NCBI RefSeq assembly: GCF_000732605.1
Contig: NZ_JPME01000002.1
Coordinates: forward strand, 62,001-126,000
DNA from: Lacrimispora celerecrescens
Lineage (GTDB): Bacteria; Bacillota; Clostridia; Lachnospirales; Lachnospiraceae
Length of the DNA stretch: 64,000 nucleotides
Direction of reading: 5' to 3'
A program made the position numbers and the translations under genes. Under the pieces are notes generated by a model. The model was given only the letters and a program-made list of their open reading frames with translations, ran no database searches and had not been told where the DNA came from. How positions within the stretch are numbered: the first letter of the stretch is position 1; each line of letters begins with the position of its first letter. Of the stretch, positions 53,601-63,284 are shown in pieces.

Positions 53601-54509
53601 ATGTTTGAGAAGTTGGTTGCCATAGAGCCGGTGAGTTTGGTAGAAGAAGCAGAGAAGGAGCTTTTCCGATATGCGAAACAGGTGGTGATGTATGAGGATA
53701 TTCCCTGCGACGACGAGGAAATCATAAGGAGAATCGGAGATGCGGATGGGGTGCTTTTAAGCTATACCTCCAGAATCAGTCAATTTGTCTTTGAACGGTG
53801 TCCTAATATCAAATATGTGGGAATGTGCTGCAGCCTTTATTCAAAGGAGAGCGCTAACGTGGACATTGCCTACGCAGAACAGCATGGAATTACAGTTATG
53901 GGTATCCGCGATTACGGCGATGTTGGTGTGGTGGAATACGCAATCTGTGAACTGGTGCGCTTTCTTCATGGATATGACAGGCCTATGTGGAAGGATATGC
54001 CGGTAGAGATTACCGGATTAAAGGTAGGAATTGTGGGAATGGGTGTTTCCGGTGGTATGATCGCAAATGCTTTAAAGTTTCTTGGGGCAGATGTTTCCTA
54101 TTACAGCAGAAGCAGAAAACCACAGTATGAGGAGAATGGAATCGGGTACCATCCATTAGGAGAGCTTTTGGAGAGCAGCGAAGTGGTATTTACCTGCTTG
54201 AATAAGAATGTGATCCTGCTCCGCGAAGAGGAATTCGAAAAGATGGGAAATGGAAAAATCCTGTTTAATACGTCCATTGGACCTGCCTTTGAACCGGAAG
54301 ATTTGAAAAAATGGCTGAATTCCGGAGACAACCGGTTTGTCTGTGATACGGCAGGAGCTGCCGGGGACGGGGAGCTTATGAAACACCCCATGGTATTTTG
54401 TGTCAATGCATCGGCAGGGAGAACCAGGCAGGCCTTTGGGATTTTAAGCGAAAAGGTGCTTGATAATATCCGGAGGTTTTTGGAGAATAGCAAAATTTCT
54501 ATTGTATAA
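53601..54509 (+). CDS. D-isomer-specific 2-hydroxyacid dehydrogenase family protein
   Basis: A 302-residue NAD-dependent enzyme. The NAD-binding motif is GIVGMGVSGGMIANALKFLGADVSYYSRS. The usual catalytic Arg, Glu and His of the family are not all easy to place: the late segment reads DTAGAAGDGELMKHPM, with a possible His. Members reduce 2-oxo acids or act on phosphoglycerate and similar substrates. It follows the aspartate dehydrogenase-like gene, so the two may share a pathway. Shine-Dalgarno AGGAGG is 8 nt before the ATG, after the structured element. Confidence 0.82.
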   Translation: MFEKLVAIEPVSLVEEAEKELFRYAKQVVMYEDIPCDDEEIIRRIGDADGVLLSYTSRISQFVFERCPNIKYVGMCCSLYSKESANVDIAYAEQHGITVMGIRDYGDVGVVEYAICELVRFLHGYDRPMWKDMPVEITGLKVGIVGMGVSGGMIANALKFLGADVSYYSRSRKPQYEENGIGYHPLGELLESSEVVFTCLNKNVILLREEEFEKMGNGKILFNTSIGPAFEPEDLKKWLNSGDNRFVCDTAGAAGDGELMKHPMVFCVNASAGRTRQAFGILSEKVLDNIRRFLENSKISIV

Positions 54510-54530
54510 AAAACCCTGGTAAGGTATAAT
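54502..54530 (+). promoter_or_regulatory. Sigma-A promoter of the nusB-xse operon
   Basis: TTGTAT (54502-54507) and TATAAT (54525-54530) are 17 nt apart, starting inside the last codons of the preceding gene. Confidence 0.7.
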
Positions 54531-54574
54531 AATTCCAAATGTCCAGCAAATCACCAATAGGAGGACCATGGAAA

Positions 54575-55018
54575 ATGACCAGAAGTAAAATGCGCGAACA
54601 CTGCTTTAAAATGCTCTTTTGTGCGGATTTTTATCCAGCAGAGGAGAAGACAGGGCAGCTTATACAATATTTTGAGGAACCAAAAGAAGATGATCTAAAC
54701 GCAGAGGGCGTGGAAGAAATCATCCATGATGTAGACATGAGTGAAGAGAATGCTGCTTATTTAAGAGAAAGAGCAGAATCTATTATGATCAAGATCCCGG
54801 AGCTGGATTCAAAGATCAACGAAGTGGCCGAAGGATGGAAGACGAAACGTATGGGTAAGGCTGAACTTACCATTCTCCGCCTGGCTCTGTTTGAGATTTT
54901 ATTTGATGAGGAAGTGCCGGAAAAAGTAGCCATCAATGAGGCTGTGGAACTGGCTAAAAAGTACGGCGGGAATGAAGCTCCGGCATTTATTAACGGAGTC
55001 CTGGCAAAGCTGGTGTAA
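54575..55018 (+). CDS. nusB: Transcription antitermination factor NusB
   Basis: A 147-residue NusB with the N-terminal RSKMREHCFKMLFCADFY and the C-terminal RMGKAELTILRLALFEILFDEEVPEKVAINEAVELAKKYGG typical of the family. It binds boxA RNA with NusE during rRNA transcription. I start it at the ATG at 54575, 10 nt after GGAGGA. It heads a housekeeping operon, with xseA 3 nt downstream. Confidence 0.94.
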   Translation: MTRSKMREHCFKMLFCADFYPAEEKTGQLIQYFEEPKEDDLNAEGVEEIIHDVDMSEENAAYLRERAESIMIKIPELDSKINEVAEGWKTKRMGKAELTILRLALFEILFDEEVPEKVAINEAVELAKKYGGNEAPAFINGVLAKLV

Positions 55019-55021
55019 GAT

Positions 55022-56335
55022 ATGGCAAGTGTGTATTCCGTTACTCAAGTCAATGCCTATATTAAGAATATGTTTGCCCAGGATTTCGCCTTAAACCGGA
55101 TCTCCGTGAAGGGTGAAGTGTCCAACTGTAAGTACCATACCTCCGGCCATATTTACTTTACCTTAAAGGACGGGAAATCGTCTATGGCAGCAGTGATGTT
55201 TGCCGGGCACAGGAAGGGTCTTGCTTTTACGCTGGAGGAAGGTCAGCAGGTGGTGGTAAAGGGCAGCGTGGAGGTATATGAGCGGGACGGAAGATACCAG
55301 CTCTATGCCCAGGAGATCACAAAAGAAGGAATCGGTGATCTGTTTGAAAGGTTCCAAAAACTGCGTGATGAACTGGAAGAAATGGGGATGTTTTCTCCTG
55401 AATATAAGAAACCGATTCCAAAGTACGGGACAACCGTAGGAATCGTAACGGCTCCTACCGGAGCGGCTATCCAGGATATTATAAATATATCGTCCAGACG
55501 CAATCCTTATGTACAGCTTTATCTCTACCCGGCGCTTGTCCAGGGAGAGAACGCAAAGGAAAGCATTGTAAAGGGAATTGAAACCCTGGACCAGATGGGG
55601 CTTGACGTCCTGATCGTTGGAAGGGGCGGCGGTTCCATTGAAGATTTATGGGCATTTAATGAGGAAGTTGTGGCAAGGGCTGTTTTTAACTGCAGCACTC
55701 CTGTAATTTCTGCGGTAGGCCATGAAACGGATGTGACTATTACTGATTATGTGGCGGACATGCGTGCCCCCACACCATCTGCAGCCGCAGAGCTGGCTGT
55801 ATTTGATTACAGTCAGTTTGAGGAGCAGATGGAAATGTACGGCCATACGCTCTTAAGGACCGTGGAAAGAAAGCTGGAACGCTACCGGTTTCATGGAAAC
55901 CAATACGCTTTAAAGTTAAAATTGTATGACCCTAAGCGCAGTATCCATGAATGCCGGCAAAGGCTTGTGGATATAGAGGACAAGCTAAAAAGCCTGATTC
56001 TCTCCAAAGCGGCCTCAGACCGGGCAAGGGTGGAAGAAGGACAACTTCGTATCAAACAGCTTATTGAAAAGCAGGCGGTCCGTGACAGACACAGACTGGA
56101 GATTTTCATCAGCCGCCTGGAAGCAGAATCCCCCCTAAAGAGGATGGGAGGCGGGTATGGTTTTGTAACTGATGGTAAAGACAAGCGGATTGATTCCGTA
56201 AAGCAGGTAAAAGCCGGTGACAGGATAGGGCTGAGGCTTAGGGATGGAAGCATGGAGGCGGTGGTTTCCCGTGTTGCCCCGGCAGAATTCGGCTTATTTA
56301 GCAGCCAGCAGGAAGGCATTCGTGGAGACAGGTAA
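55022..56335 (+). CDS. xseA: Exodeoxyribonuclease VII large subunit
   Basis: A 437-residue protein of normal length. The N-terminal OB-fold (VTQVNAYIKNMFAQDFALNRISVKGEVSNCKYHTSGHIYFTLKD) is followed by a catalytic domain with GRGGGSIEDLWAFNEE and ISAVGHETDVTITDYVADMRAPTPSAAAE, then a coiled-coil region where XseB binds. It degrades single-stranded DNA. It lies 3 nt after nusB and 17 nt before xseB. Confidence 0.97.
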   Translation: MASVYSVTQVNAYIKNMFAQDFALNRISVKGEVSNCKYHTSGHIYFTLKDGKSSMAAVMFAGHRKGLAFTLEEGQQVVVKGSVEVYERDGRYQLYAQEITKEGIGDLFERFQKLRDELEEMGMFSPEYKKPIPKYGTTVGIVTAPTGAAIQDIINISSRRNPYVQLYLYPALVQGENAKESIVKGIETLDQMGLDVLIVGRGGGSIEDLWAFNEEVVARAVFNCSTPVISAVGHETDVTITDYVADMRAPTPSAAAELAVFDYSQFEEQMEMYGHTLLRTVERKLERYRFHGNQYALKLKLYDPKRSIHECRQRLVDIEDKLKSLILSKAASDRARVEEGQLRIKQLIEKQAVRDRHRLEIFISRLEAESPLKRMGGGYGFVTDGKDKRIDSVKQVKAGDRIGLRLRDGSMEAVVSRVAPAEFGLFSSQQEGIRGDR

Positions 56336-56352
56336 TAAGGAGAAACGGATTT

Positions 56353-56565
56353 ATGGCGGCAAAAAAAGAAAAAACGATAGAAGAGACATTTGGAGAGCTG
56401 GAAGAGCTCATTAAAAAACTGGAAAGCGGAGAGTGCTCCCTGGAGGAATCCTTCCAGTATTATGAGACCGGTATGAAGCTGGTAAAGTTCTGCAATGAAA
56501 AAATAGATAACGTGGAAAAGAAGATTATCGTGTTAGAGGAAAATGGTGAGGAACATGAATTATAA
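56353..56565 (+). CDS. xseB: Exodeoxyribonuclease VII small subunit
   Basis: A 70-residue acidic, helical protein (TFGELEELIKKLESGECSLEESFQYYETGMKLVKFCNEKI). It is the standard XseB partner of XseA. The end overlaps the start of ispA by 11 nt, so translation is coupled. Confidence 0.96.
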   Translation: MAAKKEKTIEETFGELEELIKKLESGECSLEESFQYYETGMKLVKFCNEKIDNVEKKIIVLEENGEEHEL

Positions 56566-57442
56566 AGATATGTTTTCAGCCCGCACAGAGGAAGTAAGGC
56601 TTGTTGTGGAATCATACCTGCCTCCTGTGGAGGGCCATCAGAGTACGGTGTTGGCGGCGATGGATTACAGCGTTCGCGCTGGAGGAAAGAGGCTTCGTCC
56701 TATGCTGATGGAGGAGACCTACCGCTTATTCGGCGGCCAGGGGAAAGAGATTGAGCCTTTTATGGCGGCGATTGAGATGATTCATACATCCTCCCTGATT
56801 CACGATGACCTTCCCTGCATGGATAATGATACCCTTCGCCGGGGACTTCCTACGGCATGGGTTAAATTTGGTTATGACATGGCAGTACTGGCGGGAGACG
56901 GTTTGCTGATTTACTCCATGGAGACAGCTGCAAAAGCACTTTCCATGACGGATCGGCCAGACCTGGTTGCCAGGTGCATGGGAATTTTAGCAGAAAAAAC
57001 TGGAATTTTCGGAATGATAGGCGGTCAGACCGTTGATGTGGAACTGGCTGGTAAGCCCGTTCCAAGGGAAAAGCTTGATTTCATTTACCGGTTGAAGACC
57101 GGGGCGCTTTTAGAGGCTGCAATGATGATCGGAGCCGTTCTCGGCGGAGGGGATGAAAAACAACTGAAACTGGTGGAGAAGATGGCCTCCTGTCTGGGAC
57201 TTGCATTTCAGATTCAGGATGATATCCTGGATATGACCAGCAGTGCGGAGGTTCTTGGAAAGCATGTGCACAGTGATGAAAAGAACCATAAGACCACCTA
57301 TGTAACCTTGGAGGGAATTGAAAAGGCGAAGCAGGATGTGGAGAGGATTTCGGTAGAAGCAATTTCCTGCCTCCATGAGCTTCCCGGGCAGAATGAGTTC
57401 CTGGAAGCACTGATTCGGATACTTGTGAACAGAGAAAAGTAA
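56555..57442 (+). CDS. ispA: Geranyl/farnesyl diphosphate synthase
   Basis: A 295-residue trans-prenyltransferase. The first Asp-rich motif is IHDDLPCMDND, the second is FQIQDDILDM, and GGKRLRP binds isopentenyl diphosphate. It builds C10/C15 (possibly C20) prenyl diphosphates from the MEP-pathway products; dxs follows 39 nt downstream. I take the ATG at 56555 with GAGG upstream, overlapping xseB. Confidence 0.95.
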   Translation: MNYKDMFSARTEEVRLVVESYLPPVEGHQSTVLAAMDYSVRAGGKRLRPMLMEETYRLFGGQGKEIEPFMAAIEMIHTSSLIHDDLPCMDNDTLRRGLPTAWVKFGYDMAVLAGDGLLIYSMETAAKALSMTDRPDLVARCMGILAEKTGIFGMIGGQTVDVELAGKPVPREKLDFIYRLKTGALLEAAMMIGAVLGGGDEKQLKLVEKMASCLGLAFQIQDDILDMTSSAEVLGKHVHSDEKNHKTTYVTLEGIEKAKQDVERISVEAISCLHELPGQNEFLEALIRILVNREK

Positions 57443-57481
57443 GTCGTTTAACGATAAGGCAAAAAAGGATCTGATAAGAAT

Positions 57482-59407
57482 ATGATGCTGGAACGAATAA
57501 ACGGACCTGAGGATATCAAAAAACTGACAAAGCAGGAGCTTGATATTTTAAGTCAGGAAATCCGTGACTTTTTGGTAGGAAAGATAAGCATGACAGGCGG
57601 CCATCTGGCTTCCAATTTAGGAGTGGTGGAGCTGACGATGGCGATCTACCTGGCTTTTGACCTTCCAAAGGATAAGGTAATCTGGGATGTAGGGCATCAG
57701 TCTTACACTCATAAAATATTAAGCGGCAGGCGAGGGGAATTTGACGACCTGCGGCAATACGGCGGCATGAGCGGCTTTCCAAAAAGAAAGGAAAGTCCTT
57801 GTGATGCCTTTGATACCGGACACAGCTCTACTTCCATTTCAGCCGGACTGGGTCTTGCCCAGGCAAGAGATGTGCTGGGAGAGGATCATTTTGTGGTATC
57901 CGTAATCGGAGACGGCGCCTTAACAGGCGGCATGGCCTATGAAGCTTTAAACAATGCGGCCAGAATGGACAAGAATTTTATTATTATTCTCAATGACAAC
58001 AATATGTCCATCTCAGAAAATGTAGGAGGCATGTCAACTTATTTAAATAGCATCCGTACCGGAGAAGGGTATCTGGACTTAAAAAAGCATGTGACTAACG
58101 TGCTGTCCCGGATTCCGGTTGTAGGAGAACAGATCATTGATAAGATCAGCAGGACAAAGAACGGCATTAAGCAGCTGCTCATACCTGGAATGCTGTTTGA
58201 GAATATGGGGATCACCTATCTTGGTCCGGTGGACGGCCATAATATAAAGGCTCTTTCCAGGGCTCTGCGGGAAGCAAAGAAACTTCCTCATACTGTGCTG
58301 GTCCATGTGATCACCCAGAAAGGCAAGGGATATGCCCTGGCGGAGAGGAATCCTTCCAAGTTCCATGGAGTGGATCCCTTTGATATCATCACCGGGGAGC
58401 CGAAGAAAAAGAAGAATAATCCCAGCTATACGGATGTGTTTTCCAAAACCATCTGCCGTCTGGCTGAGCAGGATAAAAGAATCGTGGCGGTAACGGCAGC
58501 CATGCCGGATGGAACAGGTTTAAAGCGGTTTTCCCGCCTGTATCCTGACCGCTTTTTTGACGTTGGTATTGCAGAAGAGCATGCGGTGACTTCGGCGGCT
58601 GGAATGGCGGCAGGCGGCTTAAAGCCGGTTGTGGCCGTTTATTCGTCTTTTTTGCAGCGCGGCTTTGATCAGATCCTCCATGATGTGTGCATTCAGAATC
58701 TGCCTGTGGTCTTTGCCATAGACCGGGCAGGGCTTGTGGGAAGTGATGGGGAGACCCATCAGGGGATTTTTGACTTATCCTATTTGACTGCAATCCCTAA
58801 TATGAGCGTGTTTGCGCCGAAAAACTTATGGGAGCTTAAGGATGGGATGGAGTTTGCCCTATCCTACAATGGCCCATTTGCAGTGCGTTATCCAAGAGGA
58901 GAGGCTTACCAGGGCTTAAAGGGTTTTCGTGCTCCCATTGAATACGGTAAGGGAGAGATGCTCTATGAGGAAAAGGATATTGCACTTTTGGCAGTAGGAA
59001 GCATGGTGAGCACGGGAGAGCATGTAAGACAAAAACTGAAGGCAGAAGGATGGAATTGTTCTCTGGCCAACGGACGCTTTGTGAAGCCATTTGACCAGGA
59101 ATTGGTGGATCGTCTGGCAAAGAATCATTGGCTGATAGCGATTATGGAAGAAAATGTCCTCCAGGGAGGTTTTGGTCCCGGGGTCACCGCCTATATCCAT
59201 GAGCACCATCCACATGTAAAGGTTATCAATATCGCCTTACCGGATGCTTATGTGGAGCATGGCAACGTATCTCTGCTCCGGAAGGGGCTGGGGATTGACA
59301 GCAATTCTATTATATGGCGGCTCAAAAAGGAATATCTCGATACGGAGCGCCAGAACGCAGAATGGAAAAAAATTAAAGATAAAACAAGGGAAATGGAAAA
59401 GGCATGA
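57482..59407 (+). CDS. dxs: 1-deoxy-D-xylulose-5-phosphate synthase
   Basis: A 641-residue thiamine diphosphate enzyme, first step of the MEP isoprenoid route. ThDP-binding GDGALTGGMAYEALNNAA-NDNNMSIS, the HxxH region GHQSYTHKILSGR and the C-terminal transketolase domain (IAEEHAVTSAAGMAAGG) are present and the length is normal. It sits between ispA and tlyA, and its end overlaps tlyA by 4 nt. Confidence 0.97.
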   Translation: MMLERINGPEDIKKLTKQELDILSQEIRDFLVGKISMTGGHLASNLGVVELTMAIYLAFDLPKDKVIWDVGHQSYTHKILSGRRGEFDDLRQYGGMSGFPKRKESPCDAFDTGHSSTSISAGLGLAQARDVLGEDHFVVSVIGDGALTGGMAYEALNNAARMDKNFIIILNDNNMSISENVGGMSTYLNSIRTGEGYLDLKKHVTNVLSRIPVVGEQIIDKISRTKNGIKQLLIPGMLFENMGITYLGPVDGHNIKALSRALREAKKLPHTVLVHVITQKGKGYALAERNPSKFHGVDPFDIITGEPKKKKNNPSYTDVFSKTICRLAEQDKRIVAVTAAMPDGTGLKRFSRLYPDRFFDVGIAEEHAVTSAAGMAAGGLKPVVAVYSSFLQRGFDQILHDVCIQNLPVVFAIDRAGLVGSDGETHQGIFDLSYLTAIPNMSVFAPKNLWELKDGMEFALSYNGPFAVRYPRGEAYQGLKGFRAPIEYGKGEMLYEEKDIALLAVGSMVSTGEHVRQKLKAEGWNCSLANGRFVKPFDQELVDRLAKNHWLIAIMEENVLQGGFGPGVTAYIHEHHPHVKVINIALPDAYVEHGNVSLLRKGLGIDSNSIIWRLKKEYLDTERQNAEWKKIKDKTREMEKA

Positions 59408-60216
59408 AAGAACGGTTGGATGTGCTTTTAGTAAAACATGGACTGGCTGAATCCAGGGAAAAGGCTAAGGCTATCATTATGTCCGGGATCGTCTATGTAG
59501 ACGGGGATAAGGAAGACAAAGCCGGTACCACATTTGAAGAAACTGCAAACATCGAGGTAAGAGGTAGCACCTTGCGATACGTAAGCCGTGGTGGTCTGAA
59601 GCTTGAAAAGGCCATGACTCATTTTGATGTAACGCTGGAAGGAAAAGTGTGCATGGATGTGGGCTCCTCCACAGGCGGTTTTACAGACTGCATGCTTCAG
59701 AACGGAGCCGTTAAGGTTTATGCAGTGGATGTGGGCCACGGTCAGCTTGCATGGAAGCTGAGGAACGATGATCGCGTGGTGTGTATGGAAAAGACCAATA
59801 TCCGCTATGTTACTCCTGTGGATCTGGCCGACCAAATAGAATTTTCCTCTATTGATGTTTCCTTTATTTCCCTGACAAAGGTATTAGGACCTGTGAAAGC
59901 TCTCCTTACGGATGAAGGGGAAGTAGTTTGCCTTATAAAGCCCCAGTTTGAAGCCGGTCGGGAAAAAGTGGGAAAAAAAGGCGTGGTAAGGGAAAAATCC
60001 GTCCATCTGGAGGTGATCCAGATGATTATTTCCCATGCAATAAGCATTGGGTTTGAAGTGCTTCATCTGGAATACTCCCCTATTAAGGGGCCGGAAGGGA
60101 ATATTGAGTATCTCCTTCACTTAAAAAATCATCAGTCAGGTGAGGCATGTCCGGAAAGTGGTCTTGACCCGGAACGGATCGTGAACGAGGCCCATGGGAA
60201 TTTAACAGGAAACTAA
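59404..60216 (+). CDS. tlyA: TlyA-family rRNA (cytidine-2'-O)-methyltransferase
   Basis: A 270-residue protein. An N-terminal S4 RNA-binding domain (ERLDVLLVKHGLAESREKAKAIIMSGIVYVDG) is fused to an FtsJ-like SAM domain (VCMDVGSSTGGFTDCMLQNGAVKVYAVDVGHGQL, IDVSFISLTKVL). This is the TlyA/hemolysin A architecture; in mycobacteria it methylates 16S and 23S rRNA. ATGA overlap with dxs links their translation. Confidence 0.93.
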   Translation: MKERLDVLLVKHGLAESREKAKAIIMSGIVYVDGDKEDKAGTTFEETANIEVRGSTLRYVSRGGLKLEKAMTHFDVTLEGKVCMDVGSSTGGFTDCMLQNGAVKVYAVDVGHGQLAWKLRNDDRVVCMEKTNIRYVTPVDLADQIEFSSIDVSFISLTKVLGPVKALLTDEGEVVCLIKPQFEAGREKVGKKGVVREKSVHLEVIQMIISHAISIGFEVLHLEYSPIKGPEGNIEYLLHLKNHQSGEACPESGLDPERIVNEAHGNLTGN

Positions 60217-60222
60217 AAGCCT

Positions 60223-60256
60223 GTTAGGAGCATGCAGTAAAGCAGATTAAGAGTAT
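60223..60256 (+). repeat. Possible diverged copy C of the structured intergenic element (before nadK)
   Basis: This 34-nt ungapped stretch agrees with the core of copy B (GTTATGAGCA... to GAATAT) at 25 positions. It lies 6 nt after the tlyA stop and 23 nt before nadK, the same context as copies A and B. The GCAA/TTGC pairing is not kept and the CCTCAT/ATGAGG stem is absent, so it may be a relic or chance. Confidence 0.3.
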
Positions 60257-60279
60257 CCTTGCAGGTAAGGAGTTATATT

Positions 60280-61137
60280 ATGAAATATTTTTATGTAATC
60301 ATGAATCCTGACAAAGAAGGGGCCAGGGAGACTGCGAAGGCCATTCGTGACTATCTTACCGGTCATGGGGCGGTCTGTCTGATCAGTGGAGAAGGCCAGG
60401 AAAAGCGGCAGGGGAAAAGCCATTATACCGATGCTGCCATGGTGCCGGAAGAGACGGAGTGCCTCATCACTTTAGGCGGAGATGGGACCCTTATACAGGC
60501 AGCCAGAGACTTAGCGGGACGGAATATCCCCATGATCGGAATCAATCGGGGTACCCTTGGGTACTTAACCCAGGTATCCCGCACGGAGGATATCAACGAT
60601 GCTCTTTCTGCCCTTCTTGCCAATGATTATAAGCTGGAAGATCGGATGATGTTAGACGGATGTATTTACCGCAAGGGAACGGCTGTATGCCAGGATATTG
60701 CCTTAAATGAAATCGTCATAACCCGGAGCGAGCAATTAAAGATGCTTCAGTTTAAGGTTTATGTAAATCAGGAGTTTTTAAATGAATACCGGGCAGATGG
60801 GCTTATCGCAGCAACACCCACCGGCTCCACTGCTTACAATCTTTCCGCAGGAGGACCTATCATTGTTCCGGATTCCAAAATGGTGGTCCTGACGCCTATT
60901 TGCTCCCATGCCCTGGGAACAAGGAGCATCGTCCTTTCTGCAGATGACTGGATTCAGATAGAGATGACGGGAAAAAAGGGCGTAAGTCAGGCAGCGGTAT
61001 TTGACGGAGATACGACAACGGAGCTTTATCCGGGAGATTGCATCGAAATACGCCGGTCAGATATTAAGACCATTCTGATAAAGCTGAAAAATATATCATT
61101 TTTAGATAACCTGCGCAACAAGATGGCTGGTATATAG
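60280..61137 (+). CDS. nadK: NAD kinase
   Basis: A 285-residue NAD kinase making NADP. The GGDGTLIQAAR motif, the NE pair in ALNEIVITRS and GSTAYNLSAGGPI are all intact. I start it at the ATG at 60280 with AAGGAG upstream. It sits in the usual clostridial order tlyA-nadK-argR-recN. Confidence 0.95.
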   Translation: MKYFYVIMNPDKEGARETAKAIRDYLTGHGAVCLISGEGQEKRQGKSHYTDAAMVPEETECLITLGGDGTLIQAARDLAGRNIPMIGINRGTLGYLTQVSRTEDINDALSALLANDYKLEDRMMLDGCIYRKGTAVCQDIALNEIVITRSEQLKMLQFKVYVNQEFLNEYRADGLIAATPTGSTAYNLSAGGPIIVPDSKMVVLTPICSHALGTRSIVLSADDWIQIEMTGKKGVSQAAVFDGDTTTELYPGDCIEIRRSDIKTILIKLKNISFLDNLRNKMAGI

Positions 61138-61148
61138 GGAGGGGCACT

Positions 61149-61598
61149 ATGAAACTGGAACGACACAGCAAGATTGTGGAACTTATTGGAAAGCACGAGA
61201 TTGAAACCCAGGAGGAGCTGGCAGATTATTTGAATCAGGCAGGCTTTGCGGTCACTCAGGCGACGGTTTCCAGAGACATCAGAGAGCTGAAGCTGACTAA
61301 GGTTCAGTCTGAGTCAGGAAAGCAGAGGTATGTGGTACTTCAAAACCAGGGTTCTTTCAGCGACAAATATATCCGGATCCTGCGGGATGGCTTTTTATCT
61401 ATGGACATGGCGCAGAATATTCTGGTAATTAAGACTGTATCCGGCATGGCAATGGCAGTGGCGGCGGCTCTTGATGCCCTTCATTTCGGTGAGATGGTGG
61501 GCTGCATTGCAGGAGACGATACCATCATGTGCGCCATTCGGAGCGCTGATGATACCATACTTATGATGGACAAACTAAAAAAACTCATTACGGGATAA
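61149..61598 (+). CDS. argR: Arginine repressor ArgR
   Basis: A 149-residue ArgR. The N-terminal winged helix (KLERHSKIVELIGKHEIETQEELADYLNQAGFAVTQATVSRDIRELKL) binds ARG boxes. The C-terminal domain contains the arginine-binding GCIAGDDTIMCAIRS segment and forms the hexamer. Shine-Dalgarno GGAGGGG is close upstream. Confidence 0.96.
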   Translation: MKLERHSKIVELIGKHEIETQEELADYLNQAGFAVTQATVSRDIRELKLTKVQSESGKQRYVVLQNQGSFSDKYIRILRDGFLSMDMAQNILVIKTVSGMAMAVAAALDALHFGEMVGCIAGDDTIMCAIRSADDTILMMDKLKKLITG

Positions 61599-61609
61599 AG
61601 GAGGCCGCC

Positions 61610-63280
61610 ATGCTTTCAGAATTACACGTAAAGAACTTAGCCCTGATCGAAAAAGCCGATGTGGAATTTGGACAGGGCTTTAATGTCCTGACCGGTGAAA
61701 CCGGAGCCGGTAAATCCATTATTATCGGTTCGGTTACCATTGCCCTGGGGGGCAAAACGCCAAAGGATATTATTAGAAAGGGTGCAGATTACGCCTATAT
61801 TGAACTGATCTTTACGGTCAGTGACCCGGGGAAAGTCCGCCTGTTAAAGGCGTTTGATGTCTATCCGGATGGAGACGGCACAGTGATCATATCAAAGAAG
61901 ATCATGCCCTCCAGAAGTTTAAGTAAAATCAATGATGAAACCGTCACCGCGGGAAAACTGCGGGAAATCACGGGCCTTCTCATCGATATTCATGGACAGC
62001 ATGAACATCAGTCTTTACTCTACAAATCAAAACATCTTGAGATCCTGGACCGCTACCAGGAGAAAAAGTCCCATGAGCTAAAAGAGAATATTGCAGATAC
62101 CTATCGGGAATATGTCGGGTTAAAAGACCGTCTTTCCACCTTCCAGCTGGATGAGGAAGCCAGGCTCAGAGAAATGGACTTTATCCGCTACGAGATAGAA
62201 GAGATTGAAAATGCAGGGCTAAAGGAAGGGGAAAAGGAGGAACTGACCTCCAGATACCGTCTTTTTTTGAATGCAAAAAAAATATCCGAAAGCCTTTCCA
62301 CCGCTTATTCTGCTGTGGATACGGATTTTATCAGCCGTGCTTTAAAAGCGGTGGAAACAGTTGCCTCCTATGATGACAGGCTTTCTGTCATAAGGGACCA
62401 ACTTTTTGATGCCGATTCCATTTTAAGCGATATCAGCCGAGAAATAACTTCTTATATGGATGATATGTCCTTTGACGAAGATGAATACAGACAGATGGAA
62501 GAACGGCTTGATGTTCTACATAACCTTGAAGCCAAATATGGCGGAAGCTTAAGTCAAATATTTGTAAATCTGGAAGAGAAACAGAAACGCCTGGAAGAGT
62601 TGGAGGATTATGACGGGGCCAGGAAAAGAACAGCAGAAGAACTCCAAAAGGTCACAGACCGTCTGGAGCTTCTTTCCGTACAATTATCCGAAATGAGAAA
62701 GCATACGGCCAAGGAACTGACAGAAAAAATAAGAGAAGGTCTTAAGGATTTAAATTTCATTGATGTGGAATTTTCCATGGAATTCTCACGCCTTGGCCAC
62801 TATACAGCGAACGGCTTTGATGAGGCGGAATTTTTGATTTCAACGAACCCGGGAGAGTCTTTAAAGCCTTTGGGTATGGTAGCTTCCGGCGGTGAGCTGT
62901 CCAGAATCATGCTGGCCATTAAGACCGTGTTGGCGGATACCGATGACATACCGACTTTGATTTTTGATGAGATCGATACCGGAATCAGCGGACGTACGGC
63001 TCAGAAGGTATCGGAAAAGCTGGCCTATATTGCCGGGAACCATCAGGTGATCTGCATCACCCATCTGCCCCAGATCGCTGCAATGGCTGATTGCCATTAC
63101 GAGATTGCCAAGGCGGTGGAAGAGGGCCGTACAGCCACTTCCATACACCCTTTAAGCGGGGAAGAGGTGGTAGAGGAGCTGGCAAGGCTTTTGGGTGGCG
63201 CAGAGATAACCGAGGCGGTGAGAGCTAATGCAAGGGAGATGAAGCGGCTGGCAAAAGAAGACAGACGTCCGGGAGAATGA
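61610..63280 (+). CDS. recN: DNA repair protein RecN
   Basis: A 556-residue SMC-like ATPase in double-strand break repair. Walker A is GETGAGKSIIIGS, the signature is ASGGELSRIMLAIK and Walker B is PTLIFDEIDTGISG. The central about 300 residues are coiled coil and charged. It lies 11 nt after argR, as usual in Firmicutes. Here the next gene encodes DUF554, where spoIVB/spo0A would be expected in many relatives. Confidence 0.97.
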   Translation: MLSELHVKNLALIEKADVEFGQGFNVLTGETGAGKSIIIGSVTIALGGKTPKDIIRKGADYAYIELIFTVSDPGKVRLLKAFDVYPDGDGTVIISKKIMPSRSLSKINDETVTAGKLREITGLLIDIHGQHEHQSLLYKSKHLEILDRYQEKKSHELKENIADTYREYVGLKDRLSTFQLDEEARLREMDFIRYEIEEIENAGLKEGEKEELTSRYRLFLNAKKISESLSTAYSAVDTDFISRALKAVETVASYDDRLSVIRDQLFDADSILSDISREITSYMDDMSFDEDEYRQMEERLDVLHNLEAKYGGSLSQIFVNLEEKQKRLEELEDYDGARKRTAEELQKVTDRLELLSVQLSEMRKHTAKELTEKIREGLKDLNFIDVEFSMEFSRLGHYTANGFDEAEFLISTNPGESLKPLGMVASGGELSRIMLAIKTVLADTDDIPTLIFDEIDTGISGRTAQKVSEKLAYIAGNHQVICITHLPQIAAMADCHYEIAKAVEEGRTATSIHPLSGEEVVEELARLLGGAEITEAVRANAREMKRLAKEDRRPGE

Positions 63281-63284
63281 GAAC

